Shown in pieces: positions 24,407 to 36,609 of a DNA stretch of 64,000 nt. The stretch spans positions 1 through 64,000 of the forward strand of contig ADNK01001887.1 of assembly GCA_000320545.1 (NCBI GenBank), written 5' to 3'. The position numbers and the translations under genes are program-made. The notes below the pieces were generated by a model. That model did not search any database and was not told the DNA's origin. It saw only the letters and a list, made by a program, of their open reading frames with translations. Position 1 is the first letter of the stretch. Every line of letters begins with the position of its first letter. This DNA is from Bigelowiella natans CCMP2755 (lineage: Eukaryota > Cercozoa > Chlorarachniophyceae).

Positions 24407-25525
24407 ATGACGAACTCAGGCTCCCTGGGCACTATCATTGGGCCATCCATCCTATTCGCATTAGTCTATATGACAGTCTTCGAAATTCTGCGAGTTAGAT
24501 GGCCTCAGTTTTTTTCTCCAAGGGAGCATGGCGTCGTACACGCGGTAAGTACAACGCCTACTAACACAAGGCCACTCAAAATAAGAACCAAAGTATCTAT
24601 ACCATTGCTCCTATATTATTCAATAACGAAGAGTCTCTCACACCTATCTCAGGGTTTCTTGGAGTGGATTCCAAATACATTCTTAGTCCCCGAAGAGGAA
24701 GTAGTGCGTCGGAGCGGCATGGACGCGGCAGTGTATCTGAGAGTACAAAGCATGGCGGCATTCATAATGATGCTTCTCACGTAATAACAACTTAGAATGA
24801 GGAAGCAAAACTAAAGGAAGAATATTGCTTTGCGCGAAACTCAGATGAAGCATCATCGCTGTCCCCATTTAGGTTTTTTGGATGCGTGGTGCTAATGCCA
24901 GTCTATTACATGGGCGAAGAAGGGCTAACCGATCTGAACGAGATCTCCCTCTCCAATGTGCGGCAGCTAAGTGACTTGCTATGGGCTCCTTCAGTGATGA
25001 TGTGGGTGTTCACATCCATCTGCTTCTGCGTTATCATGACGAATTACAACGAGATTTACAAGATGAGGCTCAACGTAATGGGCAGTGGAGAGGGCCAGGA
25101 GTAAGTGAAACAGATTCTACAACTTAAAATGATGGTGATGATGATGATGATGATGATGATAATAGAGAATGCGAGGGGTTGACGATTCACCTTGTGAAAT
25201 GCCTTTATTTTACCCCCACCACCATCACCACCTCCAGAATCGATCCAGCTACTAATTTGTGACATAATCGTCCTACTACTTCTTCCTCCCAATGACGTCG
25301 TCGTCGTCGTCGTTGTCCCTGTATTAGATACTCAGTCATGATTACAAAGGTTCCCGAGCACTTTGATAGCGATGAGAAGATCCTCGACGATATCCAGAAG
25401 AAGTATCCTGGGCGTGTCGTAGCGGTGCAGACCATCCATGACGAATCCCTTCTTGAGGACATAATCGCCAGCCTCAAGCAAGAAAACCTCAATCTTCTTC
25501 GATCGCAGCAACGCAAAGTAGTAGT

Positions 25526-25566
<41 letters not shown>

Positions 25567-25993
25567 TAGTAGTAGTGTGTGATGGGAATGGATCCTGGTG
25601 AGAGAGAGAAGGGTTGGATGGAGGGGGGGAGGGGCAATTCGCATTAAACGAGTTCATAGATCAACATTTCAATCGTATTCCCGTCCCGTCAACAACCACC
25701 AGGTGAAGAATGGAGGGAGAAAGTACACAGAGAAGATAGGGCCCTTCAGTTGGGTTGGAGTAGGCAAAACAGTGGATCCTGTCGCATACCATGCAGAAAA
25801 TGTAAAGAATCTGACTGAGGAAGCAAAGAAGGTGATCATATTAATGATGATGCTTATGAGGATGATGATGATGACGATGACGATGATGATGATGAGCTTC
25901 TGGTTCTCCAAGGACGGGGAAAAGGGGGGGGGGGGGGACGAATGACTAAATTGGAGTTTGAAGGAGCAGGAGGATCAGAAAATATCGTAATCT

Positions 25994-26025
<32 letters not shown>

Positions 26026-26269
26026 TATCATCGCTTATATATCTCTATCTCTCCTTCTGCTTTGGCATCATCATGTAGTCACAATCTTGTAAGGGACCAT
26101 TCGTTGGCGTGGCTTTCGTGATGTTCGACAGCATCGCTACGGCTACAAAGGCGGGCAGCACGCCTCTGTCTGATAATCCGGATGCATGGATCGTGCAACC
26201 AGCGCCCAAACCCACCGATATCATATGGGAAAATGTCATCAAAATACCGTCGGCGAGGTAGGCACAGTA

Positions 26270-26321
<52 letters not shown>

Positions 26322-28017
26322 GTGTGTGTGTGTGTGTGTGCGTGAATGTAAAATCTTTCACGGGTTTGCCATTATTCTAGTGTGAAGGCTATGCTTGACT
26401 TGACGAAATCATCGGCGCTGTTTACGATCTGCATCTTCTGGTCGATTCCGGTGGCATTCGTCAATGCGTTCTCGAACTTGCATACGCTGGCAGATCAGTA
26501 TCCTTGGCTTGCATTCGTACGTCATGCCGATCCATTCTGGCAGTCAGTCATCACTGGCCTATTACCCGGGTAGTAGAAGTAGCAATAGTAGCAATACTAC
26601 TAGTAGTTTTGGTAGAGGTAGTAGTAGTTGTTGTTGTTCTAGTAGTAGCATAGTGGCTTCATATGCCGAGGAATGATTTAATTATTGAGAACAAATTGGT
26701 GTGTGCGCGTGCTTGTGTGCGTGTGCGTGCGTGCGTGCGTGCGTGTGAGTGCGTGCGTGCGTGTGAGTGCGTGCGTGTGAGTGGCAGAGTCGTAGAACAA
26801 AATCATGAGAGTTTCATAAGTTACAGTTGTGATAACAATTTAGTTTGTGTAGGGGGGATATTGCATGGAACATGCTGCGCCTCCTCATCAATTCTACAAT
26901 TTATGACAGGTTACTGCTCGTGCTGCTGATGCTCCTGCTCTATCCTATTCTATGGTACTTCAACAAATCGACGGGCATACTAACGTACAGCGAGCTTCAC
27001 TACCAGTTTATGCGGGACTACTTCTTCTTCCTGCTCATCGATGTCTTCTTTATCACGCTTCTCTCCAGCTCCATTTTGGACACGATAAATGAAATCATCG
27101 ACCACCCAAAGTCGCTCTTTTCGCTGCTCGGCAGTTCCGTCCCCGCCGTTGCGATCATTGAAATTGGCTACATCCTGATCCAGGGCCTGATGGTAGAGAC
27201 CGAACGCATCGTACGCGTATTCTTCCTCCTCTATGCCTTTGTGTTCCACACAACTTCTACGACTGAGGTAGAGCAGGAACAGGCCAGCAAACCAGAGGAA
27301 TTTGCCTATGGGGGAAACCTAGCCTTCTCCTCCCTCATTTTCACTATCTGCTTCTGCTACTCTACCATCGCGCCTCTGATCCTTCCGTTTGGGCTGCTGT
27401 ATTTCTCCCTCAACTACATCATTAAAAAGTACAAGCTGCTCTACGTCCACGAGCTACCGTTCGAGACTTATGGACGATTCTTCCCCAAGGTAGCCGACTT
27501 CATGTTCACGGGGATGATCATTGGGCAGGTTGCGCTGATGGGCGTGATTGGGTTGAAGTTCGGCTACTGGCAGCAGCTGATTCTATGGCCGCTTCCCATC
27601 TTCACTTATCTCCTATCGAAGTATCTTCACAGCTACTATGGCAACGAGCTTTCTAACACGCGATTGCCGCTCAGTATAGCTGCAGGTAAGGATGCGCGCC
27701 GCTCGGAGGAACGCGTACGCAAGTACCTGCGCGAGTGGTGTGAGAGTGATTCGTGGCGACAGCCAGCTGTTTCCGTCGATATCTCCTCTCCTCTCAGGTC
27801 CCCGAGAGGTCCTCCCAAATGGGAGTCAAACCGTGATCCCTTGGAGATCAAGCTAGGGGGGAGGGCGGATGATGATGATTCCAAGGATGAGCATGGCTTC
27901 TCATCTACTTTCTCCATCATGAAGAGAAACAAGAAGGGCGATATTGTAAACGAGCACGCACCTCTTCTCAATGCTAGAGATACACGCCCAGCGGTCATAT
28001 TTGAAGAAAAATTGTGA
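24407..28017 (+). CDS. OSCA/CSC1/TMEM63-family osmo- or mechanosensitive cation channel
   Basis: This family forms dimeric, membrane-tension- or hyperosmolality-gated cation channels. Eight exons close in phase: 24407-24544, 24653-24780, 24873-25100, 25328-25517, 25703-25831, 26079-26257, 26381-26569, 26910-28017; 762 residues, the usual size. Domain order fits: an N-terminal TM0 (SILFALVYMTVFEILRV) and two more helices, a cytosolic RRM-like loop starting YSVMITKVPEHF and ending in the family signature DIIWENVIK, then the multi-helix pore region. The pore region contains VAFVNAFSNLHTLADQYPWL, FFFLLIDVFFITLLSSSI and ILPFGLLYFSLNYIIKKYKL. A cytosolic tail of about 120 residues is charged. Introns carry (ATG)n, (AGC)n, (AT)n-(GT)n and GTGC-type repeats. 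I am confident of the family; ion selectivity and stimulus cannot be read from sequence. Confidence 0.93.
25524..25576. repeat. (AGC)n-(AGT)n array at an exon edge
   Basis: The array starts within ten bases of the donor at 25518 of the OSCA-type gene. Read through, it would add Ala and Val runs, which do not belong to the family, so I place it in the intron. Confidence 0.85.
26272..26342. repeat. (AT)n-(GT)n compound microsatellite in an intron
   Basis: A pure AT run is followed by a pure GT run, within the intron between 26257 and 26381 of the OSCA-type gene. It occupies about half the intron. Confidence 0.95.
26700..26783. repeat. GTGC/GTGT/GTGA tetranucleotide-like repeat
   Basis: Repeats of GTGC and CGTG units with periodic GTGA variants form a higher-order pattern inside the last intron of the OSCA-type gene. 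Confidence 0.8.
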
Positions 28018-28545
28018 GGAGTTCGCATTTATTATCAATTTAGTCACTTAATGTAATTATTCTTAGATAATCTAGAGTATGCCCCACGAGCAGAATATTT
28101 AGCATGTGCTTTTTGGTGTCAATGTAATAAATATTTATAAACATCATGTATGTATGAATATGACATGTTAACATTTCAAATACCAGTAAAATACAAATTA
28201 AATGGACTTTGCTAATAATAGCACACGTTCTGATCGGCTGAGGCCATTATGGACATTATACATTTGGCATAAATGCAGGCAAGCGCAATGGTGCGTCATG
28301 CGGCTAATGCTTACAGCTTGCTTGCTTGTACGACGTACGCTGTATATATACAACGCATAGCCGCTCTGATCGATGCGCACTAGTCGCTCTGTCATAGTAC
28401 ACGCACATACACATCGATGTTAACACATGTACGACAGCAAACTAGCTATAGCTAGTCTCGAACGTTCTAGAAAACCATGCTAGCTAGCTATAGCATGCCC
28501 GCGCGCTGTTACATCTACGTGCCTAAGGTAGTGTGTGTACAGCAA

Positions 28546-28587
<42 letters not shown>

Positions 28588-28732
28588 GTGTGTGTGTGTG
28601 TCGTGTGCTCGCGCATAACGCAGCGCATGCACGTGCAGTATGCAGTACGACTATCATCAATTTAGTCAATATTCATATCATTCCGTGCTTTCTGTTGATA
28701 CGATGAAATGTGAACTCATCGCATCACCATTA
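28018..28732. other. convergent intergenic region with palindromes and a (CT)n-(GT)n repeat
   Basis: The 3' ends of the OSCA-type gene (+) and the LS/LT-YY gene (-) meet here. AATAAA-like words follow the OSCA stop. Overlapping palindromic GCTAGC and CTATAG words crowd 28438-28500, and a (CT)n-(GT)n microsatellite lies at 28551-28602. No gene is seen. Confidence 0.6.
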
Positions 28733-29334
28733 TCATTTTGCTTTGTTCTCAGCCTCATCGGCTTTTTGGATTGCTGTCGTGTAATAGGTCCCGTAGTACT
28801 CCGAGTAGTACTCCGAGTAATACACAGAATAGTAGAGCTGGTAGTACCTGGTGAAAGGAAGCATGATCATAATGCTGAAGTCATATTAACGACGAGGACT
28901 AGAGGATGCTCTAAAGATGACCCAACGTGTATATATACGATCTCTCTCAATTCTCACTGCAAAGATTAAGTTTAGAGCAAAAATGCATGCTTGCATGGCG
29001 ATGTGTGTATTATTTTACATGTTTTCTGGTGACATCGAGCATTTAGAACATTGGCGTCCTTCCCAGTAGCACACCTTCCGGATAAAGCACCATCATCATC
29101 ATCATCATCATCCTTCACCACCATGACGTCACCATCATCATCATCATCATCATCATCATCGTCATCGTTATAACCAAGATCACGGGAAGAATGTCGAAAT
29201 ATTCACGTCAAAAACCCACCTGGCACATGGCAGCCGCGGCAGGGCGACTAGCTTGGTGGTGGTATGTGAGCGTATGCGTTAGAGTCGGCACGATGGCCTG
29301 CGTGAGTGAGCGTGAAAGCCGAGCTGTCACTCCT

Positions 29335-29368
<34 letters not shown>

Positions 29369-30272
29369 CCGCGACGATGGCGACAACAATATCATCATCA
29401 TCACCATGTCAATCAAATCGATTCTTCTTCTTCTTCTTCTTCTTCTTCTTCTTCTTCCACATCTCTCAAAGGAATCGAGCGAGAGATGACGGTTGCTGTA
29501 TCTATCTATACTCTATCTACAGCTCCTAGTCACTCACTGCTACTTCATTCACCACCTATAGAAATAGTCCTTGCAAGTGTTGTACCAAGATGTGTTCCTG
29601 AGGAGGAAAAATGACTCAGCCCCACAGGAGGTGTCGCATCATCATCAACCTACCTTTTGCTATACATGATGCATATTTGATGCTCTACTCTGCGATGACA
29701 ACAGAGCATCATAAAGACTGGATTCGACTACTGGTGGTGGTGGTGATGATGATGATGATGATGATGTTACCAAGATCCCTGGAGATACGATTCGTTAGGA
29801 TTGGCGACAACGAACGCGATAACGGCTCAATAATGTCCCTCTGATTTTGATAGAATCGATGGCCACGATGATATGATTATGAAGGCGATGGAACGTCAAA
29901 GAAATAGCGCAAAAAAGAGTTGTTCTTTGCTAAGCAAGTTACGAAACTCTGCTTCAAAATTCAAAAGTCACGCTATGAAATTGAATGACAAGTGATAAGA
30001 CAAAAAAGGCATGGGTAGGATGTAACTAGATGAAGTAAGCACAACGCACCGCGATATTCTCGGTGAGGTTCTTTTGGATCGATTTGGTGAGTTGTTTCGA
30101 TAAGGGCTTGTAGATCAACTTTGGTAATTTCTGCTCAGCGATAACATAAAACAAGTTTAACATCATCAAGGAGAACAAAATCACAGTGTCACACCGAGAC
30201 CAAGTAATTGTAATGCTGCCTGTGTCAAAATCGAGCGATTCCTCTATGCGCCTTCCCCCTCCTTTCTCTTTC

Positions 30273-30310
<38 letters not shown>

Positions 30311-32339
30311 TTTTTCTAGCAGTTGTCGCAGTACCTTCTTGATGTCTTTGGTGATTTTCGGCATTATGTGAGCTGCAATAGCTTGTGCGGAATCGTTGCC
30401 GATCTGAACATCAACGACATGGACAACAAAGACAAGAAAATGCACCAATAGTCTTGAGTCTGATGGCCATAAATGCGCCACTATCACGCATAAAACGTAT
30501 GCTTCAATTACGCTGGAAGAGAGACTCAAATCAATCCCTCCTCCACCGCAAGTTGCCGTTTTATCGAAACGAGTACAGGCAAAATGCTGATGACAACAAC
30601 TGCCACTGCTACGACGACTACCACAACCCAGCGAAGTGAGTGAAGAACACAAGAACTGTGATTTCGATGAAAGGAAGTTGTAAACTGCTAATGCTTACTA
30701 CCTCTGCTATCCCAGCTCCGGTTATATAGTCAATGAATGTCCGAAGCATATCCGTCGCCCAGAAATTCAATATCTAACCGGGTGGAGGGGGTGAGGGGGG
30801 ATGATTTAGTGTCACCACATCACCACTTAGCTGGCTTTCGCGTGAAAACTAACTAAATGAGTAACATTATTGATTCTTGCTGTTTGTAGTGTTGTTACCA
30901 CGTCCGTCGCGGCACAGACGATAGGAGGATCAGCCCACAGAAAGATTGGATCTCGCAAAAGCGTAGATAATCCGCTCTCACTCTCCAGAAAGCTACTTCT
31001 CGAGGAAGAAGAAGGACCCGTTTTCTTTCGGTATTTGTGCTTCTTCTGGGCCTCTTCTTCTTCTTCCTCCTTATTAGAAGCTATGTTCCAAGAATACGAA
31101 TCTGCTGTCGACCGTTTCTCCCCTTGTAAAGTCAAAATCTCACTTTCGGGGTGTGACTCGCTCAGTTTAGTAATTTTCAGGCTGGAATCCCTGGAAGTCT
31201 TGCTAATTGCATGGGAGCTGGCTGCTCCGTTATGGCGTCGTTGTTGCCGACTAAGGGCTGATGTTTGACTGAGAAAAAGAGTGCACGAACCTGCCTCGAG
31301 TGAGACGCGGAGCCGCTGCATATCTATTATTGTATCGTTGCTACTACTACTACTACTGCTACTACTACTACTACTACTACTCGGATCTCTTCTACTGCTG
31401 GGTTTGTTAATGTTGTTGCTGCTGCTTCTTCTTCTCTCGTAGCTATTATCATCCACATCGTGTTGATTGGAGGAGCCTTCTTCATCAGAGGAACAATCCT
31501 TCCCGATGCTAGCTAGAACGAGTCGGATATCGCTGCTCCTACTACTGCTTCTACCCCGAAAGGCAAAATTGTCGCCACCATCTAGGTTATGCTTCCGTTG
31601 ATCTTCGGAGTTGTGAAGGCTGCCGGGTGCGGATTGGTGAAATCTTTTTGCTACTACTGCATGCAGCCAGGTTGGATACAACTGGCGAGGGTGATGGTAG
31701 ACTTGATGATGTGGAGGATTAATCAAAGTCCACGAACAACCCCTTCTCTGCTGCTCTGATAACAATACTGACGGTCTTTGTAGAGGTATTTCCCTGTGAC
31801 CATCTGGGAAAATAGCATCAAATTTGCATTTTTACACCGATGTTGAGGTACAAGTTTGCATTCACTTAACTGGGCATAAGTGCATATCCATGTGCAAAGA
31901 ATTTTTACCGCATTCTAGCCTCCAGCCTTCCATCGTTGCGTTTCCATCGTCTCTTCCACGAGTACTACTCTTGCTCTCATCTAGGGCGCGAAAATGCTCA
32001 CTCATACCCCTCACCGCGCTTAAAGCCGATGTAGTGTTTGGGAACATTACATCGAACACTGCTACTCTCGACACCACCCTATCACTCTGAGAAGTTGAAG
32101 GAGGAAGAGGAGGAAGAGGAGGAGGACGAAGAGGAATTAAGTCCGAAGTGTGCACAAAAACAGTGGCGATGTTTATTAGAAATTAAGATGACCGATCGTA
32201 TTTTCCACCATCGATATTTAGCTTCCAATGCTCCACTGCCGTACTCCTCCTGTTCCACAGTTGTTAATGGCGCGGCTGCAAAAAGTCCCACACCCACCAG
32301 GGAGAGAAGAGCGCGGAAGCCATCGCTCTTCGGGCCCAT
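28733..32339 (-). CDS. predicted secreted protein with LS/LT amphipathic repeats, CxxC pair and Tyr-Tyr tail
   Basis: Ten minus-strand exons close in phase: 32339-32193, 32086-31909, 31803-30899, 30773-30702, 30403-30335, 30130-30050, 29840-29771, 29323-29220, 29074-29019, 28847-28733; 598 residues. The N-terminus (MGPKSDGFRALLSLVGVGLF followed by AAAP) looks like a signal peptide. A long Ser/Glu-rich region follows (exon 3). Then come short amphipathic repeats: LIYKPLSKQLTKSIQKNLTE, IIEPLSRSLSPILTNRISRD, LSRSLTQAIVPTLTHTLT. Next is a probable zinc or disulfide knuckle, CQVCYWEGRQCSKC, formed across a splice. The end has six tyrosine pairs (YYQLYYSVYYSEYYSEYYGT, then YY) and a charged tail, ADEAENKAK. 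I have an unverifiable impression that similar tails occur in hypothetical proteins of other heterokont algae. Function unknown; a secreted, wall or scaffold role is inference. The weakest acceptor is at 29323. Confidence 0.75.
29088..29168. repeat. (ATC)n trinucleotide arrays in an intron
   Basis: Two ATC/ATCATC arrays fill most of the intron between 29074 and 29220 of the LS/LT-YY gene. They are immediately next to the CxxC exon. Confidence 0.9.
29336..29460. repeat. (CAA)n, (ATC)n and (TTC)n arrays in an intron
   Basis: Three triplet arrays lie in series in the intron between 29323 and 29771. Frames through them encode only homopolymers. Confidence 0.9.
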
Positions 32340-32855
32340 TGATCTCGGTGAAGCAGTGGATTTGAAAATTTGAACACTGAATTTGTACAAATTTGGATGA
32401 TTGGCATTGCGACAAGCTTTTGAAATGAATCCTTTGCATTTCAAGACTGCGACAACCTTCACAACCCTAAAACATCAAAATGCTACGGCTGCAGCCAATC
32501 TCCACCACGAATTTCTTCGCAAATTTTGATAAAATAGTAGTCATTTTCATACCTGCGACAATGTCACAAGATATGTCTCAGCAGTCGAAGGGAACGTCTC
32601 TAATTGTTCACGTAGCCGGTGTCTCGATCACGTTGTCTGGTTCAATCCTAGGCCAGTAGGGTCAGTCCAATATGGTCAGAAATTTGAGCTGTATTTGACG
32701 TAAATATATCGATATTTTCTTTTTTTTGAGAGTCAAATTAGCGGTTTGCTTCTGTACACTATCCTCCTGTCTTCGATATTTTTCGTGAAAATATTGGATT
32801 ACGTCGTTCACGTTCCCCGAATTACCCGTCCCCTCTGCCCACTCAATAAGACAGA
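32340..32855. promoter_or_regulatory. shared upstream region of a divergent gene pair
   Basis: 516 bases separate the start codons of the LS/LT-YY gene (-, 32339) and the PAP/fibrillin gene (+, 32856). No exon or specific regulatory motif was recognised. Confidence 0.5.
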
Positions 32856-34276
32856 ATGATGAGAAAGGGCAGCAGCCTTTCGTTCCTAGCAACCATTGTG
32901 GTTGTTGCTTGCATCTGTAGTCTCGTCGTCGTTATCTGTGGCCAGCGCGACACCTCTCCCCGTGTTGGCACTTCTCTCATCAGGGCAAATGGCCTCCGGT
33001 ATCGATTCTTTTTCTACCGTATTCTAGAGTTACCCCCCTTCACACCTGGGCACGTGATCAACATCTTTGAATGTCATCTTACTGTTCATTGTATAAAGAG
33101 AAAACACAGTCTACTGGCAACAGTCCTTGATCGTTTGTGTGTATGAACTTTGCCATTTCTCAACCAACTAGCCAAAACCCGTGCACGACAGCACCACGAT
33201 TCCAGAGCCTGAACTTTGCTACACCTCGGGGGGTGTTCCATCCTCGCGCCAGCATGGACGACGAGAATAGGGAGGCATACAAACAGGTTGTGGAAAAATG
33301 TTAACACGACGATATTCGACTTCTGCTGCAGCGCCCTCTGTACGGCTGTGGCACGCGAACCTCCACTACTGACAATTTAACCATATCCACCACCAATTCT
33401 CATCCTGCACGTTGAAACCGTTGCTTGATCCGACTGTTGGTCCTAAATGGAACTACTATATGCTGACAGGTTGTCATGGAGTACGTCAAGGATGGGATTG
33501 CGTCTGAGTCGGTTGGCGCTTGGCGCAACGACATTAACGAGATGCTCTACCGGTAACTAGCACCATATTACAGCGGTTTAATTCGGACGATGGCTAGCCT
33601 CTTTTCCAACATGTTTACGAATTACCATTATATATAGTCTGGAGCCACTGAATCCTACTGAAGAGCCAGCCTACTCCAAATTGCTTCAGGGTAAACTACT
33701 TGCAGCTCAAATATCGGTGCTGCTGTATGAACATAGAATTAGCACAGACCTGGGATTTGCGACTGCGGGCACATCTAATAGTAGTAACGTGGGCATATTT
33801 TGAGACAAAATTTGTGTGTGTTGCATTTCCCCTCCTCCCTCCTTCACTCTCATGCCCACCGCTGCCCTTGCGAACTTAATGTTGTTAGGCGAGTGGGAGT
33901 TCAAGTTTGCTGGAAGCATGGGACAGGGTAACATACAGGGCGATGATGATCATAATAGGCGACTTAGAATCTTGAACAGAGCTTTTTATCGTCGTCATCG
34001 TTCTGCTTCTGAAACAACTGTTTGGTGAAGGACTTACACTGCTTTATGATACTGAGTGCCATTTCTTCGTTTCTAGGAATTCTTGCCTCTCCGACCCGAG
34101 AAATTGCTCTCTTACTGTAAGATAAAATGGGTGGGGGAGGGACCAGAGTGAGGGGAAGATATTGAAAGAGAGAACTAGATGTGTCAATCGTAGCAAGCAT
34201 CAACATACGTATGTGTTGCTGTACACTAATAAAAACAGAGAACGATGTATCCTATGCACACACAAACACACACAAT

Positions 34277-34315
<39 letters not shown>

Positions 34316-35091
34316 CTAAATACTTTTCCTTCTCCTCTTTACCTCTTCAAATAGCTACGCTGGGGGATATACGCCTGGTCGATTCGGGCTCGATGTTGCT
34401 AGTAGACTGCCAAATGTCGATAACACACCAACCATCCATCACACTTACAATTTCGTCTCCATCATCCTCCTTCATGAGATGTGAGACAAATACGATTGGA
34501 ATCATGGATATTTGCTATTTTGTTGTTTCTTCATCTTCATCTTCTTCATCTTCTTCTTCTTCCTTTTCCCCAGTGCCTGTTTCCCAACGACGCCTATGAT
34601 ATATGACCAGAGCATGTGTGTTGATACTATAGAATGTGATTGACGTCAAGTCCGTCACCTTGAGCGTCACTGACCGTGCTCCTACTGGAAAGATCACGGC
34701 CAAGCTCGGACTCCCAGGTGGTGGCGATGACAGCACGCATAAATAACACATTTCACATCACATCGTTGGGGTTTGTATCATTGTAAAACAAAAGAGGGAC
34801 ACCAGGTCATGCGACATCGGCATCGATTCTGCTGGAGATCATCGGCTTGTTCATCGATGAAACAATAATCCCTCCGGGGAAAATCTGCATATGTTATTAT
34901 CGTTGTTGTTGGTGTCGTATGTATTAATGAAAAAACTCCTCCTCCTCCTCCTCCTCCTCCTCCTCCTCCACCCCCCTCGGTTGTTACTACTATTTTTGCC
35001 ATCAAAGGTAATCGGGAGGTAGAGCTAGGATTGACTACAAATCTTGAGCCAGAAAGCGATTTCACAATGTCGGAAACTTATCAGGTATATA

Positions 35092-35143
<52 letters not shown>

Positions 35144-35761
35144 GTGTGTGTGTGTGTGTGTAAGGGGAAAAGGGGCAGTGATCGATGAGCAGAATACCAT
35201 AAACTACATGCATAAAATATGCACCACCAATTCACTCCCTTTCAATATTCTGATCATCATCGTCATCATTATCATCATCATCATCCTCCTCCTCCTCAGG
35301 GCCTGAGTGCGGTAGGCCGCTCCTTTGAGCTTCCGAGCCAGCTGCAGAGCAAGCGTCGTTTTTACATTCGCTACCTTGATGATGATCTAATGGTGGTGAG
35401 GGACGACACAGGAGTAGCTGGTAGTACTGACTAGTATTGTAATAGCATGGCCAGATATCACAACCAGTATTTGGACTTACCACTTAACTGTGCCTTATTT
35501 CTCACTTCGACTTCTCGCTTTTACTTTCAATCCTTCCTTTCTCCTTCCAACCTTTTCATCCTCCTCCTCCTCCTCCTTCACTTCCTCTTTGCGCGTGTAG
35601 ACGTCCTTGTGAAGAAGCCCATTGAGACGATACCGGTTGAGCCAGCAGACGCTGCTGCAACAACCCCAGAGGAACCGGCCAAGGACACGATGATGACTTT
35701 TGACACGGAGGCGACAGCAGCAGCCTCAACGGACAAGAAGGAGGAGGAGGGTAGTGAATAA
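32856..35761 (+). CDS. PAP/fibrillin-domain plastid lipid-associated protein
   Basis: Fibrillins coat plastoglobules and thylakoids and bind lipids. Eleven small exons close in phase: 32856-32998, 33172-33286, 33470-33552, 33638-33690, 33889-33927, 34077-34116, 34355-34415, 34633-34717, 35008-35084, 35300-35420, 35601-35761; 325 residues. A hydrophobic signal peptide (LSFLATIVVVACICSLVVVI) is followed by a basic, Ser/Arg-containing stretch with PRFQSLNFATPRG, fitting two-step targeting to a secondary plastid; a clear ASAFAP site is not obvious. The family core is visible: GEWEFKFAGSM, SPTREIALLLYAGGYTPGRF, ASRLPN, DVKSVTLSV, then FELPSQLQSKRRFYIRYLDD followed by DLMVVRDDTG. The C-terminal 50 residues are Glu/Ala/Thr-rich and extra to the family. 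Exons of 39 and 40 bases are unusually small. The last donor at 35421 is supported by phase. Confidence 0.87.
34278..34313. repeat. (GA)n microsatellite in an intron
   Basis: A pure GA run lies shortly before the acceptor of the fibrillin exon at 34355. A (TCC)n array also lies at about 34937-34971 in a later intron. Confidence 0.9.
35093..35161. repeat. (AT)n-(GT)n compound microsatellite in an intron
   Basis: An AT run followed by a GT run starts directly after the donor at 35085 of the fibrillin gene. It has the same order and similar length as the array at 26272. Confidence 0.95.
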
Positions 35762-36609
35762 GCTGCGAGAAAGAATAAGCACCGTACCCGACGATGCTAC
35801 TCCAAAAGGAAAACGAAGCAAAAACTCTACTTCGATATCGAGCCGTTGCTTGAGCATTATTGTTGACATTTATATGCTTCATCCGCTGCAGCAGTCGAAT
35901 CCTGCCCTCACGACATACTTGCTTACATGCACTAGGGGTGGGTATTTAACCGGCGGATGGCAGTAGCATTTTGTTACTTTCGTTAGTAGCTCTTGATTGC
36001 CTACCTTCCCTTCGATGTACGTATCGTAGCAACTGCCCTGCAAGTATGTGCATGACTAAAATGTAATTACGACATAAATAACAAAGCTTTGAATCATTAT
36101 AATATTAAGGCAGCTAAGAGACTATCCTAATGCAACTTGTGCAAGGCCCATTCTTGCTTTAAGCACAGCGTGCATGGCTATTCATGCTAGCATGTAGCTA
36201 AGATTTACACTTTTGTGATCTTGCAATCCGACACTGTCTAGATGTTGGCGAGCCGCGCGGCTATAATGCATTGCTATGCTTGCGCTATCATCGGATCATA
36301 AAATAAAAATATGTGTCCATCGTACATGCATATATAGACATGGCTAGATGGGCCCATGAAAATTTGCATGTTTTGCTTTTGAGCGCAAACTATAGTATTC
36401 TCTGTGTATATACATACTTATAGACGAACGCATAATCCATGTCGCAATCAGACTGGCATACCTAGACATATTTGGTTTCTTATGTTATAAATGACATTCA
36501 GCAGCGTTCTCAAACTACCATGCTGTGCCAGATATATATATGCTACCAGATGACACCATACAGCTGGCCACGCACATATTGCTACAAACTTTTTGTTGTT
36601 TTTCCTCTA
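35762..36609. other. intergenic, no gene recognised
   Basis: This is AT-rich sequence without microsatellites. It has many TGCATG, CATGCTAGCATG and TATATA words. No exon with family similarity was found. Confidence 0.5.

Noticed and set aside
26700-26783. Possible CRISPR-like or telomere-like array
   Set aside because: The unit is a four-base repeat without spacers and lies inside an intron of a eukaryotic gene.
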